Positions 5,299 to 12,735 of a DNA stretch of 12,735 bases are shown here, piece after piece (position 1 is the first letter of the stretch; each line of letters starts with the position of its first letter). Location: the NCBI GenBank assembly GCA_046496815.1, contig JAWOGN010000378.1:1-12735 (forward strand), written 5' to 3'. Made by a program: the position numbers and the translations under genes. Below the pieces are notes generated by a model, which was not told the origin of the DNA, did no database searches, and saw only the letters and a program-made list of their open reading frames with translations. The DNA is from JAWOGN01 sp046496815 (GTDB taxonomy: Bacteria > Desulfobacterota > DSM-4660 > Desulfatiglandales > Desulfatiglandaceae).

Positions 5299-7188
5299 AT
5301 GATTCGAAAAGAAGGCTATGATTTCAAGAAGACCCTGGTGTCCACAACGGGATTGGTGGCCCTGTTGTGCATCTTAATTCTGATCAATGTCATATTCTCC
5401 TACGCCGCCATCCGTTGGGATGCCACCGAGGACAAAATTTACTCTTTATCCGAGGGTACCCGGAAAATTGTTTCCACCTTGGAAGAGCCGGTAACCGTCA
5501 AATTTTTTTACAGCCGAAGCAATCGGAATCTCCCAACGAATCTGAAACTTTACGCCAAAAGGGTCCGGGAGTTTCTCGCCGAATATGAACACGCAAGCTC
5601 GGGGCGGTTGAAAGTCGAGGAATATGACCCGAAGCCGGACTCCGATGAGGAGGAATGGGCGCAGAAATACGGCATTCGTCCGATTCAGATCCCTGCGGGT
5701 GACAAGATTTACTGCGGCCTCGTCTTTATGGCGGCAGACCAGGAGGAGACCATTGAACTGCTGGATCCCACCCGTGAAGAGCTTTTGGAATATGATCTCA
5801 CCCGGATCATCCACCGAATTCAAACTCCGGTAAAGAAAGTTGTTGGAATTATCACTCCCTTACCGGTTTTTGGACAAACGAAAGCACCCGCCGGCATGGC
5901 GATGTCGGCGGGGATGCCGTGGCTTTTTGTCGAAGAATTAAAAAAAGCCTATGACGTACGTGAAATCGGTCCTTCGACCGATCGAATTGAACCATCCGTA
6001 AACCTCTTGATGATCCTCCATCCGAGAGATTTGAACATCAAGTTACAATACGCGGTGGATCAATACATAGTGGCCGGCGGGAATGCGCTGGTTTTTGTTG
6101 ATCCTTTTTGTGTTTCGGACAATCCACCGGGCCGGCAGCAGTTTATGCGACCGCCGGCTTCCTCTCTGGAAAAACTATTTTCAGCGTGGGGGATCCACAT
6201 GGATCCGGTGAAGGCGCTGGCCGATTTCGATCAGACCACTCGGGTGCGCACACGGAACAACACCCTGGAGAACAGCCCTGTATGGATCTCTGCCAGAGGA
6301 GAGGCATTCAGCGACGCCAATGTGGTTACATCCAAATTGGAGTCCATGCTCTTTCCGGTAGCCGGCGCGGTTCAGAAATCTGAAGGGAGTCAGTACGAGT
6401 TTGAGCCCATGGTGCAGTCGGGGCAAAATGCCGCCTTAGTTGAAAGCTTCAAGGCCGGATTGGGGGCAGCCGCGATCCGGAGGGACTTTGTGCCGACGGG
6501 GGAACGATTCAATATCGTGGTGCGGTTGCGGGGCAAGTTCAAGACCGCCTTTCCGTCAGGTCCACCCCGGGAGGAAAACAAGGATACGGAAGCGGCCGCG
6601 GATTCTCAAAAAAATCATCTGGCGAATGGAAAGGAGTCCGCCACCCTGATTATCGTATCCGATGCGGACATGCTGGCCGACGAGTTCTATGTTCAGAGAA
6701 ATCGAATCCTGGGATTTGCGCTTTCAAAAGTGTTCAATGATAATCTTAATTTTCTTTTCAATACGGTCGAAATCTTGACCGGAAGCGATGATTTGATCGG
6801 GATCCGCTCACGGGGGAAATTCGAAAGGCCTTTTACCACCGTTATGGAACTTGAACGACAGGCGCAGGAGCGCTGGCTCAGCAAGGAGCAGGAATTGACC
6901 AAACAGGCGGAGTCAACCAATCGAAGGCTTCGTGAACTTGAGCAGCAAAAGGACGTATCACAAAAGTTGATCATGAGTCCGGAGCAAGAGGCGGAAATCG
7001 CCAGATTCCGAGAGGAAAAGCAAAGAATCAACCGGGAACTGAAAGCGGTTCGAAAGAATCTGAGGGCGGACATTGAGGCGCTTGGATCCACGCTCAGAAA
7101 TATCAATGTTTTTTTGATGCCGCTCATCGTCTCTATCGCCGGGATTGGTTTTGCCATCTATAAGCAAAGACGGGTGAAGCACAAATGA
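5299..7188 (+). CDS. GldG-like ABC transporter auxiliary protein
   Basis: This 629-residue protein is anchored at both ends: a membrane segment at about 12-37 and another at about 603-620, with a large region between them expected in the periplasm. Just after the first anchor is W-D-A-T-E-D-K-I-Y-S-L-S-E-G-T (40-54), the hallmark start of the GldG family ('uncharacterised transport system involved in gliding motility, auxiliary component'). It is followed by E-E-P-V-T-V-K-F-F-Y-S and, later, a ThuA/GATase-like fold region with F-V-D-P-F. Residues from about 515 to 595 are rich in E, K, Q and R and should form a coiled coil before the last anchor. A perfect AAGGAGG at 5285-5291 supports the ATG at 5299. 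Its stop overlaps the start of the DUF4340 gene (ATGA). In Bacteroidetes GldG works with GldA and GldF in gliding; in other phyla the role is unknown. Confidence 0.9.
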   Translation: MIRKEGYDFKKTLVSTTGLVALLCILILINVIFSYAAIRWDATEDKIYSLSEGTRKIVSTLEEPVTVKFFYSRSNRNLPTNLKLYAKRVREFLAEYEHASSGRLKVEEYDPKPDSDEEEWAQKYGIRPIQIPAGDKIYCGLVFMAADQEETIELLDPTREELLEYDLTRIIHRIQTPVKKVVGIITPLPVFGQTKAPAGMAMSAGMPWLFVEELKKAYDVREIGPSTDRIEPSVNLLMILHPRDLNIKLQYAVDQYIVAGGNALVFVDPFCVSDNPPGRQQFMRPPASSLEKLFSAWGIHMDPVKALADFDQTTRVRTRNNTLENSPVWISARGEAFSDANVVTSKLESMLFPVAGAVQKSEGSQYEFEPMVQSGQNAALVESFKAGLGAAAIRRDFVPTGERFNIVVRLRGKFKTAFPSGPPREENKDTEAAADSQKNHLANGKESATLIIVSDADMLADEFYVQRNRILGFALSKVFNDNLNFLFNTVEILTGSDDLIGIRSRGKFERPFTTVMELERQAQERWLSKEQELTKQAESTNRRLRELEQQKDVSQKLIMSPEQEAEIARFREEKQRINRELKAVRKNLRADIEALGSTLRNINVFLMPLIVSIAGIGFAIYKQRRVKHK

Positions 7189-8357
7189 GAACGAAGAGTC
7201 TTGTCATCCTATTGATCATTTTAGCGGTGCTTGCCGGCTTTGGTGCCCTGACACTGCACGTGAAGGCTCCGACAGCCCCCCAGAGCGCCCTGGGGAAGCG
7301 TCTCCTGGAAAATCTGCCCGCCAATGAGATCTCCGCCGTCATCGTGAGGGATCCAGCGAAGTCCATCTCTTTGGCAAAGAAGTCGGATCGATGGGTCGTC
7401 GAAGACCGCTTTGATTACCCCGCTGACTTCTCAAAAATTGCGGAGTTCGTCCGGAAGCTGAAGGATGCCAAAATCGGGAGACAATTTGAATCATCAGGGG
7501 AGACGCTGAAACGCCTTTCCTTGAAACTCCCGGACGATAAAGGCGCCAAGAATTCAGAGAAAGGCACGCAAATCCAGCTCAAGGACGGTTCCGGAAAAGT
7601 TCTTGTTTCCCTGCTCTTGGGAAAGGTCCGGGAGACAGGCGGTGAGCGGAGCTTCCCGGATGGACACTATGTGCGAATGGACGACAGTTCAACGACGTAT
7701 TTGATTGACGCCCATTTTGCCTTCATGGAGAAAGATCCTTCTGAATGGTTGGACAAGACGCTTTTGAAGGTGGATGCGAATGACGTGAAAAAGATATCCT
7801 GCCTGAGCCCGGATGGAAAAACAATTTATTACACCTTCGAACGGCCCGAAAAGGGGAAGGCGCTTGAACCGGAGTCGCTGCCGGAAAGCGGGAAAATCAA
7901 TGAATCAGCCCTCGATCGACTGGCCGGGTCTTTGTCATCCCTCCGGATGGAGGACGTGGCGGACCCCTCGGACGCCTCAATATCTTTGAATCTTGAGCGA
8001 TCAAATCAATTGAAATACCGACTGTTTAGCGGAATGACATATCATATTTACCCGGGGGAGGCCTGTTCCGGTGCTGATGGCTGCTATCTCAAACTGGGGG
8101 CAACGTTTGAGGAACCCTTCGAACCGGAAGGGGAAAAAATCGATGAAACTGCAGAGCAACCATCGAGAGAAACGGAAACCGCTCCCGAAAAGCGCCCGGA
8201 AGCGCGGGCGCTGGAGGCGAAACAGTTGGACGATCAATTCAGGCCTTGGGTGTACGTGATACCCAAATGGCAACATGAGGCGTTCATCACGGACCTGGAA
8301 AAACTCTTGGAAAAGCCGGAAAAAGAGCCGGTGGGCAAGTCGGAGGAAAAAAATTGA
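7185..8357 (+). CDS. DUF4340 family membrane-anchored protein
   Basis: This 390-residue protein has one hydrophobic N-terminal segment (about 5-24) and is otherwise hydrophilic, so it is probably anchored in the inner membrane and faces the periplasm. DUF4340 traits include the N-terminal V-I-L-L-I-I-L-A-V-L-A-G-F-G anchor, then 'I-S-A-V-I-V-R-D-P...L-A-K-K-S-D-R-W-V-V-E' (a strand pattern repeated in the family), and the block 'L-L-L-G-K-V-R...Y-V-R-M-D-D...Y-L-I-D'. Residues about 320-390 are acidic and lysine-rich with low complexity, probably a flexible tail. DUF4340 genes often sit next to gldG-like genes, as here; their activity is unknown. The ATG at 7185 overlaps the gldG stop by 4 bases, and the stop overlaps the moxR start, so translation is probably coupled. 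Confidence 0.85.
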   Translation: MRTKSLVILLIILAVLAGFGALTLHVKAPTAPQSALGKRLLENLPANEISAVIVRDPAKSISLAKKSDRWVVEDRFDYPADFSKIAEFVRKLKDAKIGRQFESSGETLKRLSLKLPDDKGAKNSEKGTQIQLKDGSGKVLVSLLLGKVRETGGERSFPDGHYVRMDDSSTTYLIDAHFAFMEKDPSEWLDKTLLKVDANDVKKISCLSPDGKTIYYTFERPEKGKALEPESLPESGKINESALDRLAGSLSSLRMEDVADPSDASISLNLERSNQLKYRLFSGMTYHIYPGEACSGADGCYLKLGATFEEPFEPEGEKIDETAEQPSRETETAPEKRPEARALEAKQLDDQFRPWVYVIPKWQHEAFITDLEKLLEKPEKEPVGKSEEKN

Positions 8358-9337
8358 TGGATATCCGGGAGATCACCCAGAAGGTCGAAAAGGAAAGCTT
8401 GATTCTCCGACAAATCATGGCGGAAATTGAGAAAGTTGTAGTCGGGCAGCGGAATCTCCTCGAAAGGATATTGATCGGGCTTCTTTGCGACGGCCATCTG
8501 CTGCTTGAAGGCCTGCCCGGACTCGCCAAGACGACGGCGGTAAAAACCCTGGCCGCCACAATCCGGACCACCTTCCAGCGGGTGCAGTTCACACCGGATT
8601 TGCTGCCGGCGGATATCCTGGGAACTCAAATCTATCGCCCCGACAACGCTTCCTTTGAAATCAAGAAAGGTCCCATCTTTCACAATATCATTTTGGCCGA
8701 CGAGATTAATCGGGCGCCGGCCAAAGTTCAGAGCGCGCTCCTGGAGGCCATGCAGGAACAACAGGTGACCATCGGAGAGAGGACGTTTTTGCTCGATACC
8801 CCCTTCCTTGTTCTCGCAACGCAGAACCCGATCGAGCAAGAGGGAACATACCCGCTTCCCGAGGCGCAAATCGACCGTTTCATGTTGAAGATCAAGGTCG
8901 ATTACCCATCGGCGGAGGAAGAAAAGGAAATCATGGCGCGCGCCAACCGTGGGCGCTTTGACAGTGTGAATGGGGTCGTGGAGGTCTCCCAGCTGGAATC
9001 GGCCAAAGCGTCCATCCAATCCATTCATATGGAAGATAAAATCGTGGATTATATCGTGCGCATCTCGAGGGCCACAAGAACCCCTCAGGAATACGACTTG
9101 AACATCGCGCCCATGATCAGCTACGGGGCCTCGCCCCGGGCCTCCATCTGGCTCGGCCGGGCATCACGGGCCCACGCGTTCTTAAACGGACGGGGGTATG
9201 TGACGCCGCAGGATGTAAAGTCCATGGCGCCGGACGTGCTTCGGCATCGGATCATCTTGAGTTATGAGGCTGAAGCGGAAGGAAAAAGCACGGACGACCT
9301 GATCGCGATCCTGCTGGAGCGGATCGAGGTTCCTTGA
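8357..9337 (+). CDS. MoxR family AAA+ ATPase
   Basis: This 326-residue cytoplasmic ATPase shows the AAA+ motifs of the MoxR group: Walker A G-L-P-G-L-A-K-T at 52-59, Walker B I-L-A-D-E-I at 112-117 followed by N-R-A-P-A-K-V-Q-S-A-L-L-E-A-M-Q-E (a MoxR signature stretch), sensor 1 A-T-Q-N-P at 154-158, then E-G-T-Y-P-L-P-E-A-Q-I-D-R-F with the Arg finger region. MoxR ATPases act as hexameric chaperones that mature or insert metal cofactors or remodel complexes, usually with vWA-domain partners encoded beside them, exactly as seen here. I chose the ATG at 8357, which shares one base with the DUF4340 TGA (TGATG) and has GGAGG at 8342-8346; an in-frame TTG one codon earlier is less likely. The DUF58 gene follows after one base. 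Confidence 0.95.
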   Translation: MDIREITQKVEKESLILRQIMAEIEKVVVGQRNLLERILIGLLCDGHLLLEGLPGLAKTTAVKTLAATIRTTFQRVQFTPDLLPADILGTQIYRPDNASFEIKKGPIFHNIILADEINRAPAKVQSALLEAMQEQQVTIGERTFLLDTPFLVLATQNPIEQEGTYPLPEAQIDRFMLKIKVDYPSAEEEKEIMARANRGRFDSVNGVVEVSQLESAKASIQSIHMEDKIVDYIVRISRATRTPQEYDLNIAPMISYGASPRASIWLGRASRAHAFLNGRGYVTPQDVKSMAPDVLRHRIILSYEAEAEGKSTDDLIAILLERIEVP

Positions 9338-9338
9338 C

Positions 9339-10214
9339 ATGCTCTCGGAAGAGGTGCTCCGAAAAATTCAAACGTTTCATTTCAAGACCCGTCGCCTCGC
9401 CAATGATTTGTTTGCCGGGCAGTACGAAAGTGCCTTCAGGGGACAGGGCATCGAGTTTATGGAGGTCCGGGAATACCAGCCGGGAGACGACATACGCACC
9501 ATCGACTGGAACGTCTCCGCACGCTTCGGGCATCCCTTTGTGAAGGTTTATCACGAAGAACGGGAACTCACCGTCATTCTCGTGTTGGACCTTTCAGGGT
9601 CTCATCTATTCGGCACCCGGGTGAAATTCAAACGAGAGCTCCTGGCTGAGGTGGCGGGAATGCTTGCCTTTCTTGCCATCCGTACGAATGACAAAGTCGG
9701 CGCCATTCTGTTTTGCTCCCAAGTGGAAAAATACATTCCCCCGAAGAAGGGCGCGTCTCATGTGTGGCGTTTGATCAAAGAGATATTTACCTACCAACCT
9801 CGAGATTTAACGACCGACATAGAAGCGGCGCTCACTTACCTGAACAAAGTCGTTAAACGTCACGCCATCGTTTTCCTGTTATCAGACTGCATGGATGCGG
9901 GGTTTGAGAGATCCCTCAGGCTGACCGCCACAAAGCATGACCTCACCATCATTCGAATCTCGGACCCATCCGAGGCGGCATTGCCGGATGTGGGGTTGAT
10001 CACCCTTCAGGATCCTGAGACGGGAGAGACCGCGCTGATCAACACGAGAAACAGGCGCCTGAGGGAAAGGTGGCGCAGCGACCGAGAAAAACAAGAGGCC
10101 TATCTGGCGGATCTTTTGAAAGGTGCGGGGATTGACATGGTGACGCTCACTACCAATGGACCCGTAGTTGAACCACTAACGCGCCTTTTTGACCAACGGA
10201 GAAGGCGTTTATGA
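9339..10214 (+). CDS. DUF58 domain protein with a vWA-like fold
   Basis: This 291-residue protein carries the DUF58 signature G-I-E-F-M-E-V-R-E-Y-Q-P-G-D-D-I-R-T-I-D (37-56) continuing as W-N-V-S-A-R. A vWA-like core begins at T-V-I-L-V-L-D-L-S-G-S (78-88); D84-x-S86-x-S88 is the metal-ion-dependent adhesion site (MIDAS) motif. A later 'F-L-L-S-D-C-M-D' supplies another acidic position typical of the fold. There is no membrane segment, so it is probably cytoplasmic or peripheral, unlike the vWA proteins at 11245 and 12237. DUF58 proteins nearly always accompany MoxR ATPases and are thought to act as their adaptors. The start is one base after the moxR stop and the end overlaps the next gene by 4 bases (ATGA). 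Confidence 0.93.
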   Translation: MLSEEVLRKIQTFHFKTRRLANDLFAGQYESAFRGQGIEFMEVREYQPGDDIRTIDWNVSARFGHPFVKVYHEERELTVILVLDLSGSHLFGTRVKFKRELLAEVAGMLAFLAIRTNDKVGAILFCSQVEKYIPPKKGASHVWRLIKEIFTYQPRDLTTDIEAALTYLNKVVKRHAIVFLLSDCMDAGFERSLRLTATKHDLTIIRISDPSEAALPDVGLITLQDPETGETALINTRNRRLRERWRSDREKQEAYLADLLKGAGIDMVTLTTNGPVVEPLTRLFDQRRRRL

Positions 10215-11248
10215 GGGGTGGCCTATTCGGAATTGGGAGGTCGGCAGTGCAAAAAAAGTGCAGCTCAATTCCTTATTGCGCAATCAGCCTCTCCTGTTCC
10301 ATTCTTAGGTCTTGCGCCCTGTATCTTTTACCTTGGGTGGTCCTTTTTGTTTTGCTCTGCCGGCCTGTTTTGTCATTTCAGGATGACAGAGAGGATGCCG
10401 AACCAAGCCTGAGTGCATCACTGGATCAGGACTCGGCGACGGTAGGGAGCGTGGTGACGCTTATCCTGAATTATCGTCTTCCGGAGGGTGGGGGTTTTTA
10501 TGATATCCCCGAGATCGGAGGTCTTGAGAATCTGACCCAGGTGGACCGGGAAATAGGCCTTGAGCAAATCAAAATCAAGCTCCTGGTCGACCGTTTGGAT
10601 TCATGGAAAACAGGGGCGCTTTCGCTGACCTATTTGGACAAAACGGGCAAGGAACAGGTCCTGACGACGGACCCGGTTTCATTGACCGTGCTTTCAAACC
10701 TGGGTGAAAAACCCGAAGAAGCTGAACTGCGGCCGATTCAGGGGATCATCCCGACAAAAGCACCCTGGTTGAAACTCCTGCCATGGGTTGGCACCGGGGT
10801 TGCGTTTCTGCTGGGGGTGTTCTTGTTTATCTGGTGGTACCGAACGCGACGTCGAAGGGAACTGATGGCCGCTGCCTCGGAACCGCCACATATTCGGGCA
10901 GTCAAGGAAATTGAAGAACTGGAGGGCCGAAGCCTTTTCGAAAACGGTCATGTCAAGGCATTCTACTTCCGATTCTCCGAAATTTTGAGATGCTATCTGG
11001 AAGCCATCCGGGGATTTCCGGCGGTTGAATTCACCACAGAAGAGATTGCACACCACATCAAGACCGAAAAAGATCGAACACTTCTTCCCCTATTGCGACA
11101 GGCTGATCTGGTAAAGTTTGCGGATACGGTTCCCACGCCGGACAGGAAGGAGGAAGCGGTAAAGGCGGCGCTCAACTACATTCATGAAACCGGTCCAACC
11201 GATGAGACGGCCAACACCGCTTCTGGTTCCCCGAGGTCCGTGTCATGA
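10211..11248 (+). CDS. Membrane protein of the MoxR/Bat cluster (BatD- or DUF4381-like layout)
   Basis: From the ATG at 10211 the protein has 345 residues. A long N-terminal stretch with a hydrophobic core at about 37-57 looks like a signal sequence or anchor. Residues about 62-165 form a beta-rich, Ig-like periplasmic domain (S-A-T-V-G-S-V-V-T-L-I-L-N-Y), reminiscent of the start of BatD proteins. A clear membrane helix lies at about 190-210, and a cytoplasmic helical tail (about 222-330) carries F-S-E-I-L-R-C-Y-L-E and F-T-T-E-E-I, a pattern shared with BatD/DUF4381-type proteins. It is shorter than classical BatD, so the family call is tentative; position between DUF58 and vWA genes supports it. 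Two starts are plausible: ATG 10211 (GGAGAAGG 10198-10205) overlaps the upstream stop, while GTG 10247 has GGGAGG at 10235-10240 and would shorten the N-terminus by 12 residues. Confidence 0.72.
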   Translation: MRGGLFGIGRSAVQKKCSSIPYCAISLSCSILRSCALYLLPWVVLFVLLCRPVLSFQDDREDAEPSLSASLDQDSATVGSVVTLILNYRLPEGGGFYDIPEIGGLENLTQVDREIGLEQIKIKLLVDRLDSWKTGALSLTYLDKTGKEQVLTTDPVSLTVLSNLGEKPEEAELRPIQGIIPTKAPWLKLLPWVGTGVAFLLGVFLFIWWYRTRRRRELMAAASEPPHIRAVKEIEELEGRSLFENGHVKAFYFRFSEILRCYLEAIRGFPAVEFTTEEIAHHIKTEKDRTLLPLLRQADLVKFADTVPTPDRKEEAVKAALNYIHETGPTDETANTASGSPRSVS

Positions 11249-12240
11249 TGTTCCGGTTCGCGTATCCGGCGCTTCTGGCGCTGTTGGCGGCTGTTGCGGG
11301 ATGGGCCGCGTTTCAGTTGCGGCGGAACCCCCCCGGCATTCGTCACTCCATAACCTCCCGGGCGGCTCAACTGGCGGGAAGCGGCAACAAACTGCTGTTT
11401 AGAATCCCCATGGCGCTGCGCACGGCCTGCCTCGTTCTGCTGATTCTGGCTGCCGCACGGCCTCAACTCTACAATGTGTCCCGCGAAATCCGATCGCCCG
11501 GGGTGGATATCATACTGTGCCTGGATACTTCAGGGTCTATGCGGGCCCTGGATTTCAAACTCGATGGCGAGCCGGTTTCCCGCCTCACGGCTGTCAAGAA
11601 AGTCGTGAGTGATTTTATTGAAAAGCGGGAGATGGACCGGATCGGCCTGGTGGTTTTCGGAGCGGAAGCCTTTACGCAATCCCCGTTGACGCTGGACAAG
11701 GGGCTCCTTTTGAGTTTGGTTGAAAAAATGAAAATCGGCATGGCCGGAGACCGCACAGCAATCGGGTCCGCCATTGCCATCGGTGGGAAGCGGTTGAAAG
11801 ATCTGAAGGCCAAGAGCAAGGTATTGGTCATCTTGACCGACGGGCGCAGCAACGCGGGGGAGATAACACCCGAACAGGCAGCCGATGCCGTACAGGCGCT
11901 GGGCGTAAAGATTTATGCCGTCGGCGTGGGGGGTAAAGGACCGGCGCCATTTAGAGTCAAAGACCTCTTTGGCACGCGCATTGTTCATCAGCGGGTGGAC
12001 CTGGATGAAGAGATGTTGATGCAGGTGGCGAAGATCGGCAGCGGCAGGTATTTCAGAGCCTCCGACAGCCGGCAGCTCTCAGAAATATACGATATCATAG
12101 ATCGTGCGGAGAAGACGGAGATCAAGGTCAAGGAGTTTTTTCATTTCCGGGAACTTTACCGGTACATGCTTATCCCGGCCCTCATCCTGTTGGGGCTGGA
12201 GATATTTTTGAGAACAACGTTTTTGAGGGTCATTCCATGA
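11245..12240 (+). CDS. batA: BatA-like membrane protein with vWA domain
   Basis: This 331-residue protein has two N-terminal hydrophobic segments (about 5-24 and 57-72), a vWA domain from about 87 to 275, and a C-terminal membrane helix (about 309-327). That is the layout of BatA/BatB aerotolerance-type proteins, with the vWA domain held at the membrane. The MIDAS is complete: D-T-S-G-S at 94-98, Thr171 in G-D-R-T-A-I-G and Asp199 in L-T-D-G-R, so it should bind a divalent metal and a protein partner. The A-A-A-R-P-Q-L just before the domain is also typical of the family. Two ATGs overlap the preceding stop (11245 and 11248); I list the first. Its stop overlaps the next start (ATGA). It probably works with the MoxR ATPase at 8357; bat genes in other bacteria are linked to stress or oxygen tolerance, but no direct role is shown here. 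Confidence 0.88.
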   Translation: MMFRFAYPALLALLAAVAGWAAFQLRRNPPGIRHSITSRAAQLAGSGNKLLFRIPMALRTACLVLLILAAARPQLYNVSREIRSPGVDIILCLDTSGSMRALDFKLDGEPVSRLTAVKKVVSDFIEKREMDRIGLVVFGAEAFTQSPLTLDKGLLLSLVEKMKIGMAGDRTAIGSAIAIGGKRLKDLKAKSKVLVILTDGRSNAGEITPEQAADAVQALGVKIYAVGVGGKGPAPFRVKDLFGTRIVHQRVDLDEEMLMQVAKIGSGRYFRASDSRQLSEIYDIIDRAEKTEIKVKEFFHFRELYRYMLIPALILLGLEIFLRTTFLRVIP

Positions 12241-12735
12241 CACTGGCCCATCTTTGGACATTGCATTTGCTCTGGCTTGTGCCCCTTGCCGCAGTTATCC
12301 TTCTGGTTTACAACCGTAAAAAGAAAAAGGCCTTTGAGCGAATCGCCGATTCAGATCTTTTGGCGCGACTGACCGGAGCGGAGCGAATGGGGAGCCGGTT
12401 CCTCAAGGGGCTTTTCCTCCTGACCTCTCTGGGTCTCATGATCTTTGCCCTGGCAGGACCCCGGTGGGGCAGCCACTACCAGGAGGTCAGCCAAAAAGGC
12501 GTGGACATCATGGTCCTGGTGGATGTTTCCGGAAGCATGCTGGTGGAGGATATCGAGCCAAACCGACTTGAGCGGGCCAGGCGGGAAATTCTGGACTTTT
12601 TGCGCATTGTAGAGGGAGACCGGGTGGGATTGATCGCCTTTGCCGGCGCCGCCTTTGTCCAGTGCCCCTTGACGCTGGACTATGCTGCGCTTCAGATGTT
12701 TCTGAGCGCACTTGAGCCGGATCTCATTCCAGTGG
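12237..12735 (+). CDS. batB: BatB-like membrane protein with vWA domain, cut by the window edge
   Basis: The frame from the ATG at 12237 is open to the right edge, giving 166 residues with no stop. It has the same N-terminal plan as the gene before it: hydrophobic segments at about 6-25 and 56-73, then A-L-A-G-P-R-W and a vWA domain beginning K-G-V-D-I-M-V-L-V-D-V-S-G-S-M, with the MIDAS D-V-S-G-S at 96-100. It continues with E-P-N-R-L-E-R-A-R and the motif G-L-I-A-F-A-G-A-A-F-V-Q-C-P-L-T-L-D, both standard in BatB. The ATG overlaps the upstream stop by 4 bases. Full-length BatB-type proteins often add a C-terminal membrane helix or TPR repeats; that part lies outside the window. The adjacent pair of similar vWA genes is typical of Bat operons and may reflect an old duplication. 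Confidence 0.88.
   Translation, partial: MTLAHLWTLHLLWLVPLAAVILLVYNRKKKKAFERIADSDLLARLTGAERMGSRFLKGLFLLTSLGLMIFALAGPRWGSHYQEVSQKGVDIMVLVDVSGSMLVEDIEPNRLERARREILDFLRIVEGDRVGLIAFAGAAFVQCPLTLDYAALQMFLSALEPDLIPV

Noticed and set aside
8234..9028. 264-residue open frame on the minus strand
   Set aside because: It is the antisense shadow of moxR and the end of the DUF4340 gene; the plus-strand MoxR motifs are unambiguous and the shadow protein has no recognisable domain.

Overview
The window looks like chromosomal DNA from a Gram-negative bacterium, most likely a deltaproteobacterium (Desulfobacterota-type). This rests on the gene content, the moderate GC with strong AAGGAGG ribosome binding sites, and a dispersed palindromic repeat (ATTCCGGC/GCCGGAAT core) of a kind common between genes in that group. 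The lineage is inference. Every gene I can support is on the + strand.

Region 1 (1-2750) is a heat-shock island. It holds the 3' end of a small heat-shock protein (Hsp20), then about 640 bases without a gene, then groES and groEL with a clear intrinsic terminator. The gene-free stretch is not featureless. Its first part (about 124-482) is full of nested and long-range inverted repeats and looks like a structured RNA. My leading hypothesis is an orphan HEARO/omegaRNA-type element (the guide RNA class of IscB nucleases) inserted right behind hsp20, with no nuclease gene beside it. Its second part (about 483-765) is AT-rich, with a plausible promoter and leader for groESL.

Region 2 (2783-3151) is one small unrecognised gene.

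Region 3 (3304 to the right edge) is one long co-directional gene cluster. In order it encodes a GldA-like ABC ATPase, a GldF-like ABC-2 permease, a GldG-like periplasmic auxiliary protein, a DUF4340 protein, a MoxR AAA+ ATPase, a DUF58 protein, a membrane protein with the layout of Bat/DUF4381-type proteins, a BatA-like vWA protein and a BatB-like vWA protein cut by the window edge. From the permease onward the genes abut or overlap by a few bases (ATGA and TGATG junctions), so they are probably one translationally coupled operon. A 293-base gap between ATPase and permease is the exception and carries the palindromic repeat.

Functional reading: the ABC ATPase, permease and GldG/DUF4340 proteins would form an inner-membrane complex with large periplasmic parts. 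MoxR with the DUF58 and vWA proteins would form a chaperone-like system that assembles or remodels a membrane or periplasmic client. Their fusion into one operon suggests, but does not prove, that the ABC/GldG complex is that client.
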